The position numbers and the translations under genes were made by a program. 64,000 bases of DNA, from NCBI GenBank assembly GCA_900475325.1, contig LS483371.1:4154001-4218000 (forward strand), written 5' to 3'. The stretch is from Paucimonas lemoignei (GTDB lineage: Bacteria > Pseudomonadota > Gammaproteobacteria > Pseudomonadales > Pseudomonadaceae). The notes beneath the pieces were generated by a model. It was not told the DNA's origin. It worked only from the letters and a program-made list of their open reading frames with translations, and searched no databases. This document shows, one piece after another, positions 11,881 through 20,072 of the stretch; position 1 is the stretch's first letter, and every line of letters begins with the position of its first letter.

Positions 11881-12540
11881 TCAGCCCGCGTCCAGCGCCG
11901 CAAGCACCAATTGACAACTGCGCTGGCCGTAGTCGATCAAGACGCTGCGCACCTGGAGGGTGTCTCGCGCCAGAACGGCGGCAAGTAACTGCTCAAACAG
12001 GGTCAGGTAGTCCTGCATCTCGGCCTTGCGCTGATCCAGCGCCAGGTAATAGCAGCGGCTCATGGACGGCTGCAGGTTGTCCACGGTTTCTTGCAGATAC
12101 GGGTTATTGGCGAAGGCATAGGCGGCGCGCATCACGTTGAAGCTGTCTTCGACGAAGGCTTTGACGTCCTCACGCTCATAGCTGGCGATCAGCCGCTGCT
12201 GGATTTGCAGGAAAGTCGCCAGATCACTCTGCTCCTTCCAGTTCTCGGCCACGGCGATCCCCAGCAGGACGTACAACTCGCTCATCAGCGTGCACAGGCT
12301 CTGCACGTTATGGGCGTCGAGCACGGTCACCTGCGCACCACGGCGCGGCAGAATCGCCACCAGATGGCGGCGCTCAAGTATCAATAACGCTTCGCGCACC
12401 GAACCACGGCTGACATTCAAGGCCTGCGTGACTTTCTGTTCCTGGATGCGCTCTGCGGGCTTGAGATCGCCACGGATGATCCGCTCGGCAATATGGTGAG
12501 CGATTTGCTCAGCGAGGCTGTCCGGCGCCTTGAACGTCAT
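11881..12540 (-). CDS. GntR-family (FadR/FCD) transcriptional regulator
   Basis: 219 residues. N-terminal winged helix typical of GntR (SLAEQIAHHIAERIIRGDLK ... QALNVSRGSVREALLILERR), then an all-helical FCD-type effector domain. ATG at 12540 is chosen because the GntR domain starts right after it. The gene is divergent from xdhA and co-oriented with smc, 4 nt upstream of it, so it may control xdhABC and also feed smc transcription. Two TGAC-N6-GTCA repeats in the shared promoter region are candidate operators. A related gene occupies the same place in P. aeruginosa as far as I recall. Effector unknown; a purine intermediate is plausible. Confidence 0.88.
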   Translation of the reverse strand: MTFKAPDSLAEQIAHHIAERIIRGDLKPAERIQEQKVTQALNVSRGSVREALLILERRHLVAILPRRGAQVTVLDAHNVQSLCTLMSELYVLLGIAVAENWKEQSDLATFLQIQQRLIASYEREDVKAFVEDSFNVMRAAYAFANNPYLQETVDNLQPSMSRCYYLALDQRKAEMQDYLTLFEQLLAAVLARDTLQVRSVLIDYGQRSCQLVLAALDAG

Positions 12541-12619
12541 GTCTATACCAACCCGGTGTAATAAGCGGCGAAGTGTATCGCAACGCAGGCCAATGGCGCA
12601 GGGCCATGGCGGCGGAAAC

Positions 12620-12635
12620 TGGCACGAAATAAGCA
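12620..12635 (+). promoter_or_regulatory. Candidate sigma-54 promoter upstream of xdhA
   Basis: TGGCACGAAATAAGCA contains a perfect TGGCACG -24 element, and GG and GC are separated by exactly 10 nt as sigma-54 requires; the -12 half (AAGCA) departs from TTGCA. It points toward xdhA, with about 175 nt of leader. The call rests on consensus match and context with two similar sites in the window. Confidence 0.45.
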
Positions 12636-12713
12636 AAACACTGCACAGTTCGTTTCAATTCATCTCATTTACGACCCTGGCTGATGATGACAGAGGCTGA
12701 AAACGACACTTCC

Positions 12714-12750
12714 TGACCTAAGAGTCAGAAACGAATTGACCCGATAGTCA
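12714..12750. promoter_or_regulatory. Tandem TGAC-N6-GTCA operator pair
   Basis: TGACCTAAGAGTCA (12714-12727) and TGACCCGATAGTCA (12737-12750) have the same half-sites and the same 6-nt gap, with centres 23 bp apart. They lie between divergent gntR and xdhA, where a GntR dimer would be expected to bind. Binding by the adjacent regulator is inferred. Confidence 0.5.
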
Positions 12751-12763
12751 GACCTGATAGATT
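12736..12763 (+). promoter_or_regulatory. Candidate sigma-70 promoter of xdhA
   Basis: TTGACC (12736-12741) and TAGATT (12758-12763) with a 16-nt spacer. The second TGAC-N6-GTCA site covers its -35 and spacer, the usual position for a repressor. Confidence 0.35.
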
Positions 12764-12821
12764 CATTCGCATGCTCTATGACCAGAAACGATGACAAGAA
12801 ACATTGCGCCGGGGACTTGCC

Positions 12822-14291
12822 GTGATCCAATTTCTTTTAAACAACGAGTTGCGCTCCGAGCATGCTCTGGACCCCAACCTCACGGTGCTCAACTACCTGC
12901 GCGAGCATTTGCACAAGCCCGGCACCAAAGAAGGCTGCGCCAGCGGTGACTGTGGTGCCTGTACGGTCGTGGTCGGCGAACTGGAAACCGACCCCCAGGG
13001 CCAGGACAGCCTGCGTTATCGCAGCCTCAACTCCTGCCTGACTTTTGTCGCGTCCCTGCACGGCAAACAGCTGATCACGGTTGAAGACCTCAAACATCAG
13101 GGCAAGCTGCACAGCGTTCAACAGGCCATGGTCGATTGCCACGGTTCGCAGTGCGGCTTTTGTACGCCCGGCTTTGTCATGTCGCTGTTTGCCCTGCAAA
13201 AGAACAGCCTGGATGCAGACAGCCATCAAGCTCACGAAGCACTGGCGGGCAATCTGTGTCGCTGCACCGGTTACCGACCGATTCTGCACGCCGCGGAGCA
13301 ATCCTGCAGCCAGCGCCGGCCCGATCAGTTCGACCAGCGTCAGGCGCAGACCATTGCCCGCCTGCGCAGCATCGCGCCCACCACAACCGGCGAGCTGAAC
13401 ACTCCTGAGCTAAACAATGGCCACATGCGTTGCCTGGTGCCGCAGACCGTGGCCGACCTGGCCAATCTCTACGAAGCCAACCCCCAGGCCCGGCTGCTGG
13501 CGGGCGGCACGGACCTGGCGCTGGAAGTCACCCAGTTCCATCGCCCGCTGCCGGTGATGATCTATGTAGGCAACGTTGCAGAACTCAAACGCATCGAGCA
13601 TTTCGACGACCGCCTGGAAATCGGCGCGGCCACGCCACTGACCGATTGTTATGCCGCTTTGAACAAGGAATACCCGGACTTCGGCGCCCTGCTGCAGCGC
13701 TTCGCGTCGTTGCAGATTCGCAATCAAGGCACCCTCGGCGGCAACATCGGCAACGCCTCGCCCATCGGCGACTCCCCGCCACTGCTGATCGCCCTGGGCG
13801 CGCAAGTTGTGCTGCGCAAGGGCGACACCCGGCGCACATTGGCGCTTGAGGATTACTTCATTGATTACCGGGTGACGGTACGCCAGGAGAGCGAATTCAT
13901 CGAAACCATCATCGTGCCCAAAACCAGCGCCGAACGTGAGTTCCGCGCCTACAAGGTCTCTAAACGCCTGGACGATGATATTTCAGCGGTCTGCGCAGCC
14001 TTTAATCTGCACATTGAAGACGGTGTAATCCGCGATGCCCGGGTCGCGTTTGGCGGCATGGCGGCGATCCCCAAACGCGCCAGCGCCTGCGAAGCGGCAT
14101 TGAATGGTTCGCCCTGGACCGCCGAAACGGTTGAAGATGCCTGCGCCGCCCTGGCGAAGGATTTCACGCCGCTGTCGGACTTCCGCGCCAGCAAGGAATA
14201 TCGCCTGCTCAGCGCCCAGAACCTGCTGCGCAAATACTTCATCGAACTGCAAACACCCCACATCCAGACGCGGGTAACGGCTTATGTCTAA
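12822..14291 (+). CDS. xdhA: Xanthine dehydrogenase, Fe-S/FAD subunit
   Basis: 489 residues. This subunit passes electrons from the molybdenum centre to FAD and NAD+ during hypoxanthine/xanthine oxidation to urate. A plant-type [2Fe-2S] motif is visible (GCASGDCGACTVV), then the second cluster domain (CGFCTPGFV ... LCRCTGYRPI), then the FAD-binding domain with LLAGGTDLALEV and LGGNIGNASPIGDSPP. GTG at 12822 is chosen because GGGG lies 7 nt before it and the product then begins VIQFLLNNELRSEHALD, the conserved start. It overlaps xdhB by 8 bp. Likely controlled by the divergent GntR regulator and possibly sigma-54. Confidence 0.95.
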   Translation: MIQFLLNNELRSEHALDPNLTVLNYLREHLHKPGTKEGCASGDCGACTVVVGELETDPQGQDSLRYRSLNSCLTFVASLHGKQLITVEDLKHQGKLHSVQQAMVDCHGSQCGFCTPGFVMSLFALQKNSLDADSHQAHEALAGNLCRCTGYRPILHAAEQSCSQRRPDQFDQRQAQTIARLRSIAPTTTGELNTPELNNGHMRCLVPQTVADLANLYEANPQARLLAGGTDLALEVTQFHRPLPVMIYVGNVAELKRIEHFDDRLEIGAATPLTDCYAALNKEYPDFGALLQRFASLQIRNQGTLGGNIGNASPIGDSPPLLIALGAQVVLRKGDTRRTLALEDYFIDYRVTVRQESEFIETIIVPKTSAEREFRAYKVSKRLDDDISAVCAAFNLHIEDGVIRDARVAFGGMAAIPKRASACEAALNGSPWTAETVEDACAALAKDFTPLSDFRASKEYRLLSAQNLLRKYFIELQTPHIQTRVTAYV

Positions 14292-16695
14292 CCCTACTGC
14301 ACCCAAATCCCAGGCCGAGATGATCGCCCTGTTTCAACAGGACCTGACCACGGGCGTCGGCCGTAGCGTCAAGCACGACAGCGCCGATAAACACGTGTCC
14401 GGTGAAGCGGTGTATATCGATGACCGGCTGGAGTTTCCCAATCAACTGCACGTGTATGCGCGGCTGTCCGACCGCGCCCACGCGCGGATCATCAGCGTCG
14501 ACACTGCGCCCTGCTACGCCTTTGAAGGGGTGCGCATCGCGATCACCCACCAAGACATTCCCGGCCTTAAAGACATCGGCCCGTTGCTGCCCGGCGATCC
14601 GTTGCTGGCCATCGACAAAGTCGAGTTCGTCGGCCAGCCGGTGCTCGCCGTCGCCGCCCGCAGCCTGGAGATTGCCCGGCAGGCGGCCATGGCTGCAGTG
14701 ATCGAATACGAAGACCTGGAACCGGTGCTGGACGTGGTTCAGGCCTTGCGCGCCAAGCATTTCGTGCTCGACAGCCACACTCATCAACGCGGCGATTCAG
14801 CCACTGCGCTGGAAACCGCTGAACATCGCATTCAAGGCAATCTGCACATTGGCGGGCAAGAGCATTTCTACCTGGAAACGCAGATTTCCTCGGTCATGCC
14901 CACCGAAGACGGCGGCATGATCGTCTACTGCTCGACCCAGAACCCCACCGAAGTGCAGAAGCTGGTCGCTGAAGTGCTGGACGTGTCCATGGCCAAAATC
15001 GTGGTCGACATGCGCCGCATGGGCGGTGGTTTTGGTGGCAAGGAAACCCAGGCGGCCAGCCCTGCCTGCCTGTGCGCAGTGGTGGCGCGCTTGACCGGCC
15101 AACCGACCAAGATGCGCCTGCCCCGTGTCGAAGACATGCTGATGACCGGCAAGCGCCACCCGTTCTATATCGAATACGACGTGGGTTTCCACAGCGACGG
15201 GCGGCTGCACGGCATCCAGCTGGATCTGGCGGGCAATTGCGGTTATTCGCCGGACTTGTCGGCGTCCATTGTTGACCGGGCGATGTTCCATGCCGACAAC
15301 TCGTACTACCTGGGCGACGCGACGATCAACGGCCATCGCTGCAAGACCAACACCGCGTCCAACACGGCTTATCGCGGCTTCGGCGGCCCGCAAGGCATGG
15401 TCGCCATCGAAGAGGTCATGGATTGCATCGCGCGTTATCTGGGCAAGGATCCGCTGGCCGTGCGCAAGGCCAATTACTACGGCAAGACCGAGCGCAACGT
15501 CACCCATTACTACCAGACCGTCGAGCACAACATGCTCGAAGAAATGACGGCCGAACTGGAAGAAACCAGCCAGTACGCCGAGCGTCGTGAAGCGATACGC
15601 GCCTTCAACGCCAGCAGCCCGATCCTCAAAAAAGGCCTGGCCCTGACCCCGGTCAAGTTCGGTATTTCCTTCACCGCCAGCTTTCTCAATCAGGCGGGCG
15701 CACTGATCCACATTTACACCGACGGCAGCATTCACCTGAACCACGGCGGCACGGAAATGGGCCAGGGCCTGAACGTGAAAGTCGCCCAGGTGGTGGCTGA
15801 AGTCTTTCAGGTGGACATTGATCGTATCCAGATCACCGCCACCAATACCGACAAGGTGCCCAATACCTCACCGACAGCAGCGTCCAGCGGCACCGACCTG
15901 AACGGCAAGGCGGCGCAGAACGCGGCGGAAATTCTCAAGCAGCGGCTGATTGAATTTGCCGCCAGGCATTTCAAGGTCGAAGAAACCGACGTCGAGTTTC
16001 GCAATGGCCACATTCGTGCGGGCGAGCAGATCGTCTCCTTCGAGTCCTTGGCGCAACTGGCCTGGATGGGCCAGGTGTCGCTGTCCAGCACCGGGTATTA
16101 CAAGACTCCGAAGATTTTCTATGACCGCAGCCAGGCCCGTGGTCGGCCGTTCTATTACTTCGCTTTTGGCGCGGCGTGCAGCGAAGTGATCGTCGACACC
16201 CTGACCGGCGAATACAAAATGCTGCGCACCGACATCCTGCATGACGTCGGCGCCTCCCTGAACCCGGCCATCGACATCGGCCAGGTCGAGGGCGGCTACA
16301 TTCAAGGCATGGGTTGGTTGACCACCGAAGAGCTGGTGTGGAACGACAAAGGCAAACTGATGACCAACGGCCCGGCGGGCTACAAGATCCCGGCGGTGGC
16401 CGACATGCCGCTGGATCTGCGGGTCAAGCTGGTGGAAAACCGCAAGAACCCGGAAGACACGGTGTTCCATTCCAAAGCCGTGGGCGAGCCGCCGTTCATG
16501 CTCGGCATCTCGGCGTGGTGCGCGATCAAGGACGCGGTGGCGAGCCTGGCTGACTATCGCCTTCAACCGAAGATCGACGCCCCTGCCACGCCAGAGCGGG
16601 TGTTGTGGGGGTGTGAGCAGATGAGACTGGCCGTGCGCGAACCTGTGGGACCGGCTTTAGCCGCGAATAGGCCAGTACATTCGCTGGATGTTTAG
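14284..16695 (+). CDS. xdhB: Xanthine dehydrogenase, molybdopterin-binding subunit
   Basis: 803 residues. It carries the Mo cofactor and the purine-oxidising active site. Family motifs include GQEHFYLETQISSVMP (near residue 195), MGGGFGGKETQA, AYRGFGGPQGM (Mo-co site) and SKAVGEPPFMLG with the catalytic glutamate near residue 740. The ATG overlaps the xdhA stop. The last 16 residues (VGPALAANRPVHSLDV) and the stop codon are encoded by a REP inverted pair (16645-16734), so the native C-terminus appears to have been replaced or extended by the repeat. Confidence 0.95.
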   Translation: MSNPTAPKSQAEMIALFQQDLTTGVGRSVKHDSADKHVSGEAVYIDDRLEFPNQLHVYARLSDRAHARIISVDTAPCYAFEGVRIAITHQDIPGLKDIGPLLPGDPLLAIDKVEFVGQPVLAVAARSLEIARQAAMAAVIEYEDLEPVLDVVQALRAKHFVLDSHTHQRGDSATALETAEHRIQGNLHIGGQEHFYLETQISSVMPTEDGGMIVYCSTQNPTEVQKLVAEVLDVSMAKIVVDMRRMGGGFGGKETQAASPACLCAVVARLTGQPTKMRLPRVEDMLMTGKRHPFYIEYDVGFHSDGRLHGIQLDLAGNCGYSPDLSASIVDRAMFHADNSYYLGDATINGHRCKTNTASNTAYRGFGGPQGMVAIEEVMDCIARYLGKDPLAVRKANYYGKTERNVTHYYQTVEHNMLEEMTAELEETSQYAERREAIRAFNASSPILKKGLALTPVKFGISFTASFLNQAGALIHIYTDGSIHLNHGGTEMGQGLNVKVAQVVAEVFQVDIDRIQITATNTDKVPNTSPTAASSGTDLNGKAAQNAAEILKQRLIEFAARHFKVEETDVEFRNGHIRAGEQIVSFESLAQLAWMGQVSLSSTGYYKTPKIFYDRSQARGRPFYYFAFGAACSEVIVDTLTGEYKMLRTDILHDVGASLNPAIDIGQVEGGYIQGMGWLTTEELVWNDKGKLMTNGPAGYKIPAVADMPLDLRVKLVENRKNPEDTVFHSKAVGEPPFMLGISAWCAIKDAVASLADYRLQPKIDAPATPERVLWGCEQMRLAVREPVGPALAANRPVHSLDV

Positions 16696-16734
16696 TGTGA
16701 GTAGTGCAGCATTCCCGGCTAAAGCCGGTCCCAC
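16645..16734. repeat. REP inverted pair, family B, overlapping the xdhB end
   Basis: GTGGGACCGGCTTTAGCCGC and an inverted partner. The first palindrome and its spacer are read in frame as the last codons of xdhB; the stop is TAG at 16693-16695. Confidence 0.9.
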
Positions 16735-16782
16735 GGTTGCTGGCAAACCAATAATCTCCCTCGGGGTTGAGGAGTGATCAAC

Positions 16783-17667
16783 ATGAACAACTGGATCAGC
16801 GCCCTCGCCGACCTGCAAACCCAGGGTGAACCCTGTGTGTTGGTGACCATCATCGAAGAGCTCGGCTCAACGCCGCGCAACGCAGGGTCCAAGATGGTGG
16901 TCAGCACCGAACGGATTTTCGACACCATCGGCGGTGGGCACCTTGAATACAAAGCCATGGAAATCGCCCGGCAAATGCTCGCCAGCCGCAGCCAGGACAC
17001 GCGCCTGGAACGCTTCAGCCTCGGCGCCAGCCTGGGCCAGTGTTGCGGTGGCGTGAATGTGTTGCTGTTCGAACCCATGGGCCAGCCTCAGGCGCAGATC
17101 GCGGTGTTTGGCGCCGGGCATGTGGGCCGCGCTTTGGTGCCGCTGCTCGCCAGCCTGCCCTGCCAGGTCCGCTGGATCGATTCCCGGGAACAGGAGTTTC
17201 CGGAGCTGATCCCGTCGGGCGTGCGGCAGATCGTCACTGAGGACCCGCTCGACGAAATCGATACACTGCCCACAGGCAGCTACTGCATCGTCATGACCCA
17301 CAATCATCAGCTGGACCTGGAACTGAGCGCCGCGATTCTCAAGCGCGGCGATTTCGGCTATTTCGGGCTGATCGGCTCAAAGACCAAGCGGGCCAAATTC
17401 GAACACCGGTTGCGTGATCGTGGCTTCGACGGGGCACTGCTGCAACGCATGCGCTGCCCCATGGGCTTGAGTGAAGTCAAAGGCAAGCTGCCCATCGAGA
17501 TTGCAATCTCCATCGCCGCCGAAGTCATCGCCACCTACAACGTCAACTTCGGCCAGCACAGCGCTGGGGCCGAACCGATTGCCAAGTTGATGCCGGTGTC
17601 ACGCCGCAGCCAGGCGCAATTCGTGGGACCGGCTTTAGCCGGGAAGGCGGCGGTTCTGGCGACGTAG
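16783..17667 (+). CDS. xdhC: Xanthine dehydrogenase accessory protein XdhC
   Basis: 294 residues. XdhC binds, sulfurates and protects the molybdenum cofactor and inserts it into XdhB. Visible features: N-terminal VTIIEELGSTPRNAGSKM, the CCGG motif in LGQCCGGVNVLLFE, a Rossmann segment (IAVFGAGHVGRALVPLLASL) and GYFGLIGSKTKRAKF. ATG at 16783 has GAGGAG 7-8 nt upstream; the GTG at 16774 lies inside that ribosome-binding region and is rejected. The C-terminal VGPALAGKAAVLAT is encoded by a REP pair, in the same frame as in XdhB. Confidence 0.93.
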   Translation: MNNWISALADLQTQGEPCVLVTIIEELGSTPRNAGSKMVVSTERIFDTIGGGHLEYKAMEIARQMLASRSQDTRLERFSLGASLGQCCGGVNVLLFEPMGQPQAQIAVFGAGHVGRALVPLLASLPCQVRWIDSREQEFPELIPSGVRQIVTEDPLDEIDTLPTGSYCIVMTHNHQLDLELSAAILKRGDFGYFGLIGSKTKRAKFEHRLRDRGFDGALLQRMRCPMGLSEVKGKLPIEIAISIAAEVIATYNVNFGQHSAGAEPIAKLMPVSRRSQAQFVGPALAGKAAVLAT

Positions 17668-17712
17668 ATGCAGTGACTGTACTTGCATCTTCCCGGCTAA
17701 AGCCGGTCCCAC
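17623..17712. repeat. REP inverted pair, family B, overlapping the xdhC end
   Basis: GTGGGACCGGCTTTAGCCGG and an inverted copy. The first palindrome is in frame with xdhC and supplies its last codons; the stop is TAG at 17665-17667. Confidence 0.9.
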
Positions 17713-17761
17713 GAAGTAAGCATCCCCATTCAGATTTTGCGTTTTGTTTGACAGGACCCCT

Positions 17762-19069
17762 ATGACCCCCAGCAAGAAAGCCTACCGCGCCGCCATCCTG
17801 CACAGCATCGCCGACCCGGCCGAGGTCGGTATCGAGGCGTCGTACCAGTATTTCGCCGATGGCCTGATGCTGGTTGAAGACGGCAAGATCGTCGCCATTG
17901 GCCACGCCGCCGACCTGCTGACAAACCTCGGCGCCGATGTCGAACTTATCGAGTACGCAGACGCGCTGATCACCCCTGGCTTCATCGACACCCATATCCA
18001 TTTGCCGCAAACCGGCATGGTCGGCTCCTACGGCGAGCGGCTGCTGGACTGGCTCAACACCTACACCTTCCCGTGTGAAAAGCAGTTCGCCGACCCGGTG
18101 CATTCAGCCGAAGTGGCGGACATTTTCCTCAAGGAACTGCTGCGTAATGGCACCACCACCGCGCTGGTATTCGGCAGCGTGCACAAGGAGTCGGTCGAGG
18201 CGTTTTTCCAGGCGGCAGAAAAGCTCAACCTGCGCATGATCGCGGGCAAGGTGATGATGGATCGCAACGCGCCAGACTACCTCACCGACACCGCCCAATC
18301 CGGTTACGCCGACAGCAAGGCGCTGATCGAGCGCTGGCATGGCAAGGGCCGTTTGCACTACGCGGTCACGCCACGCTTTGCGCCCACCAGCACCCCGGAA
18401 CAACTGACCCTGGCCGGGCAGTTGCTCAGCGAATATCCAGACCTGTACATGCAGACCCACATCAGCGAAAACGTCGAGGAAGTGCAGTGGGTCAAGGCGC
18501 TGTTCCCGGAGCGCAGCGGTTATCTGGATGTGTATGACCACTTCAGCTTGCTGGGCGAACGTTCGGTATTTGCCCATGGCGTGCACCTGTGCGATACCGA
18601 ATGCGCGCGCCTGGCCGAGACCGGTTCAGCGATCGCATTCTGCCCGACGTCCAACCTGTTTCTCGGGAGTGGCCTGTTCAACCTGCCGATGGCGGAGAAG
18701 CACAAGGTCAACGTTGGCGTGGGTACGGACGTGGGCGGCGGCACCAGTTTCTCGATCCTGCAAACCCTGAACGAAGCCTACAAAGTGATGCAAATGCAGG
18801 GCGCGAAACTGAGCCCGTTCAAGTCTCTGTACCTGGCCACTTTGGGCGGCGCAAAGGCTCTGCGCCTGGACGACCGGATCGGCAGTTTGCAGGCGGGTAA
18901 CGAGGCGGATTTCCTGGTGCTGGATTACAACGCCACGCCGCTGCTGTCGTATCGCTTGAAGCAATCGAAAGACATCGCCGAGACGCTGTTTGTGCTGATG
19001 ACCCTGGGGGATGACCGGGTGGTGCAGCAGACGTATTCGGCGGGAAGTCTGGTGCACAGCAGAGGCTGA
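17762..19069 (+). CDS. guaD: Guanine deaminase
   Basis: 435 residues of the amidohydrolase superfamily. It hydrolyses guanine to xanthine and ammonia, feeding xanthine dehydrogenase encoded just upstream. Metal ligands are visible: HIH in FIDTHIHLPQTGMVG, MQTHISENVEEVQ, VFAHGVHLCDTECARL and the catalytic Asp in VGVGTDVGGGTSFSI. ATG at 17762 has AGGA 6 nt upstream; the TTG start 6 codons earlier is less likely. A REP pair separates it from xdhC, but the direction and spacing fit one transcription unit. Confidence 0.95.
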   Translation: MTPSKKAYRAAILHSIADPAEVGIEASYQYFADGLMLVEDGKIVAIGHAADLLTNLGADVELIEYADALITPGFIDTHIHLPQTGMVGSYGERLLDWLNTYTFPCEKQFADPVHSAEVADIFLKELLRNGTTTALVFGSVHKESVEAFFQAAEKLNLRMIAGKVMMDRNAPDYLTDTAQSGYADSKALIERWHGKGRLHYAVTPRFAPTSTPEQLTLAGQLLSEYPDLYMQTHISENVEEVQWVKALFPERSGYLDVYDHFSLLGERSVFAHGVHLCDTECARLAETGSAIAFCPTSNLFLGSGLFNLPMAEKHKVNVGVGTDVGGGTSFSILQTLNEAYKVMQMQGAKLSPFKSLYLATLGGAKALRLDDRIGSLQAGNEADFLVLDYNATPLLSYRLKQSKDIAETLFVLMTLGDDRVVQQTYSAGSLVHSRG

Positions 19070-19085
19070 AGCCTGCCATCGATCT

Positions 19086-19205
19086 GTGGGAGCGAGCTTG
19101 CTCGCGAAGAGGCCGGTACATCTGGATATATTTCTGGGGGCTGGAACATTGCCTTCGCGAGCCTGAAGTCCTTGGGGAGTGCAGGCAAAAATAAAATGTC
19201 CCACG
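19086..19205. repeat. Damaged REP pair, family D
   Basis: GTGGGAGCGAGCTTGCTCGC is intact at 19086. Its partner begins correctly (CCTTCGCGAGC, 19151) but is then broken: about 36 bp of unrelated sequence replaces the middle of the palindrome before TCCCAC resumes near 19199. It lies between guaD and the second GntR gene. Confidence 0.65.
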
Positions 19206-19226
19206 GGTTTTCGATAAACCCCGGCT

Positions 19227-19970
19227 CTACTTCTTCTTACCCAACATCAAATGCGAAAACACCGCATGCAAATCATCCGAGGCGCCCTCGTCGTCCAGGT
19301 TGAGCTTGCTGTCGATGTGATCCATGTGATGCATCATCAGCTCCACCGCGAGCCTGGCATCCCGGGCTTCGATCGCGTCGATCAGGCGGTTATGTTCATC
19401 CCAGGAACAGTGCGACCTGTTTCCGCTTTCATACTGGGCAATGATCAATGAGGTTTGCGACACAAGGCTGCGCTGAAAGCTGATCAGCGGCGCGTTGTTG
19501 GCCGCCACCGCCAACTGCAGATGAAACTCCCCCGACAGGCGAATACCCGCGCCCCGGTCGCCCCTGGCAAAGCTGTCACGCTCCTCGCTGACCATCTGGC
19601 GCAACCCGGCCAGTTGCTCTGCGGTGGCATGCTCGACGGCCAACTCGGTAATCGCCTTCTCCACCAGCCGACGGGCGAAAAAAACCTGACGCGCTTCCTC
19701 GACACTCGGGCTTGCCACCACCGCGCCACGATTAGGCCGCAGCAACACCACCCCTTCATGACCGAGGCGCGACAGTGCGCGGCGAATGATGGTGCGACTC
19801 ACGCCAAAGATTTCACCCAGAGCCTCCTCACTCAACTTGGTACCAGGGGCCAGGCGCTGCTCCAGAATCGCCTCAAAGATATGCGCATAAACAACATCGT
19901 CCTGGGTACCGTTGCGCAACGTTTTGGCAATGCGCGGCAGTTTCTTGAGGGTTGGCAACGGTTCGTTCAT
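19227..19970 (-). CDS. GntR-family (FCD) transcriptional regulator
   Basis: 247 residues. Winged helix near residues 25-90 (YAHIFEAILEQRLAPGTKLS ... LGEIFGVSRTIIRRALSRLG), then an FCD domain with helix rich in His/Asp (GEFHLQLAVAANNAPLISF ... CSWDEHNRLIDAIEARDARL). It converges on guaD and stands upstream of the purine-ring-opening genes, so a role in purine catabolism is likely; a comparable gene lies beside guaD in P. aeruginosa. ATG at 19970 starts MNEPLPTLKKLPRIAK; the longer frame to 20045 has no supporting site. A perfect 38-bp palindrome lies 61 bp upstream. Confidence 0.88.
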   Translation of the reverse strand: MNEPLPTLKKLPRIAKTLRNGTQDDVVYAHIFEAILEQRLAPGTKLSEEALGEIFGVSRTIIRRALSRLGHEGVVLLRPNRGAVVASPSVEEARQVFFARRLVEKAITELAVEHATAEQLAGLRQMVSEERDSFARGDRGAGIRLSGEFHLQLAVAANNAPLISFQRSLVSQTSLIIAQYESGNRSHCSWDEHNRLIDAIEARDARLAVELMMHHMDHIDSKLNLDDEGASDDLHAVFSHLMLGKKK

Positions 19971-20030
19971 GAGCGCTCGTGGGCAGTCGGCGATAAAAAG
20001 TCTGCGTATTGTACACGGCGAGTTGTGGAC

Positions 20031-20068
20031 CAGGCATTGCGGCACCTGCGCAGGTGCCGCAATGCCTG
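20031..20068. repeat. Perfect 38-bp palindrome without loop
   Basis: Both halves are 19 nt and exactly complementary; the left half begins CAGGCATTGCGGCACCTGC. It is located between the stop of the toxin-like gene (20073) and the GntR start (19970), just upstream of a TACAAT -10-like box on the minus strand. No T-run follows on either strand, so it is a poor intrinsic terminator. It could be an operator or a protein-assisted termination site. Confidence 0.7.
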
Positions 20069-20072
20069 TTGA

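Noticed and set aside
14797..15744. 315-codon minus-strand frame
   Set aside because: Antisense to xdhB; no family features.
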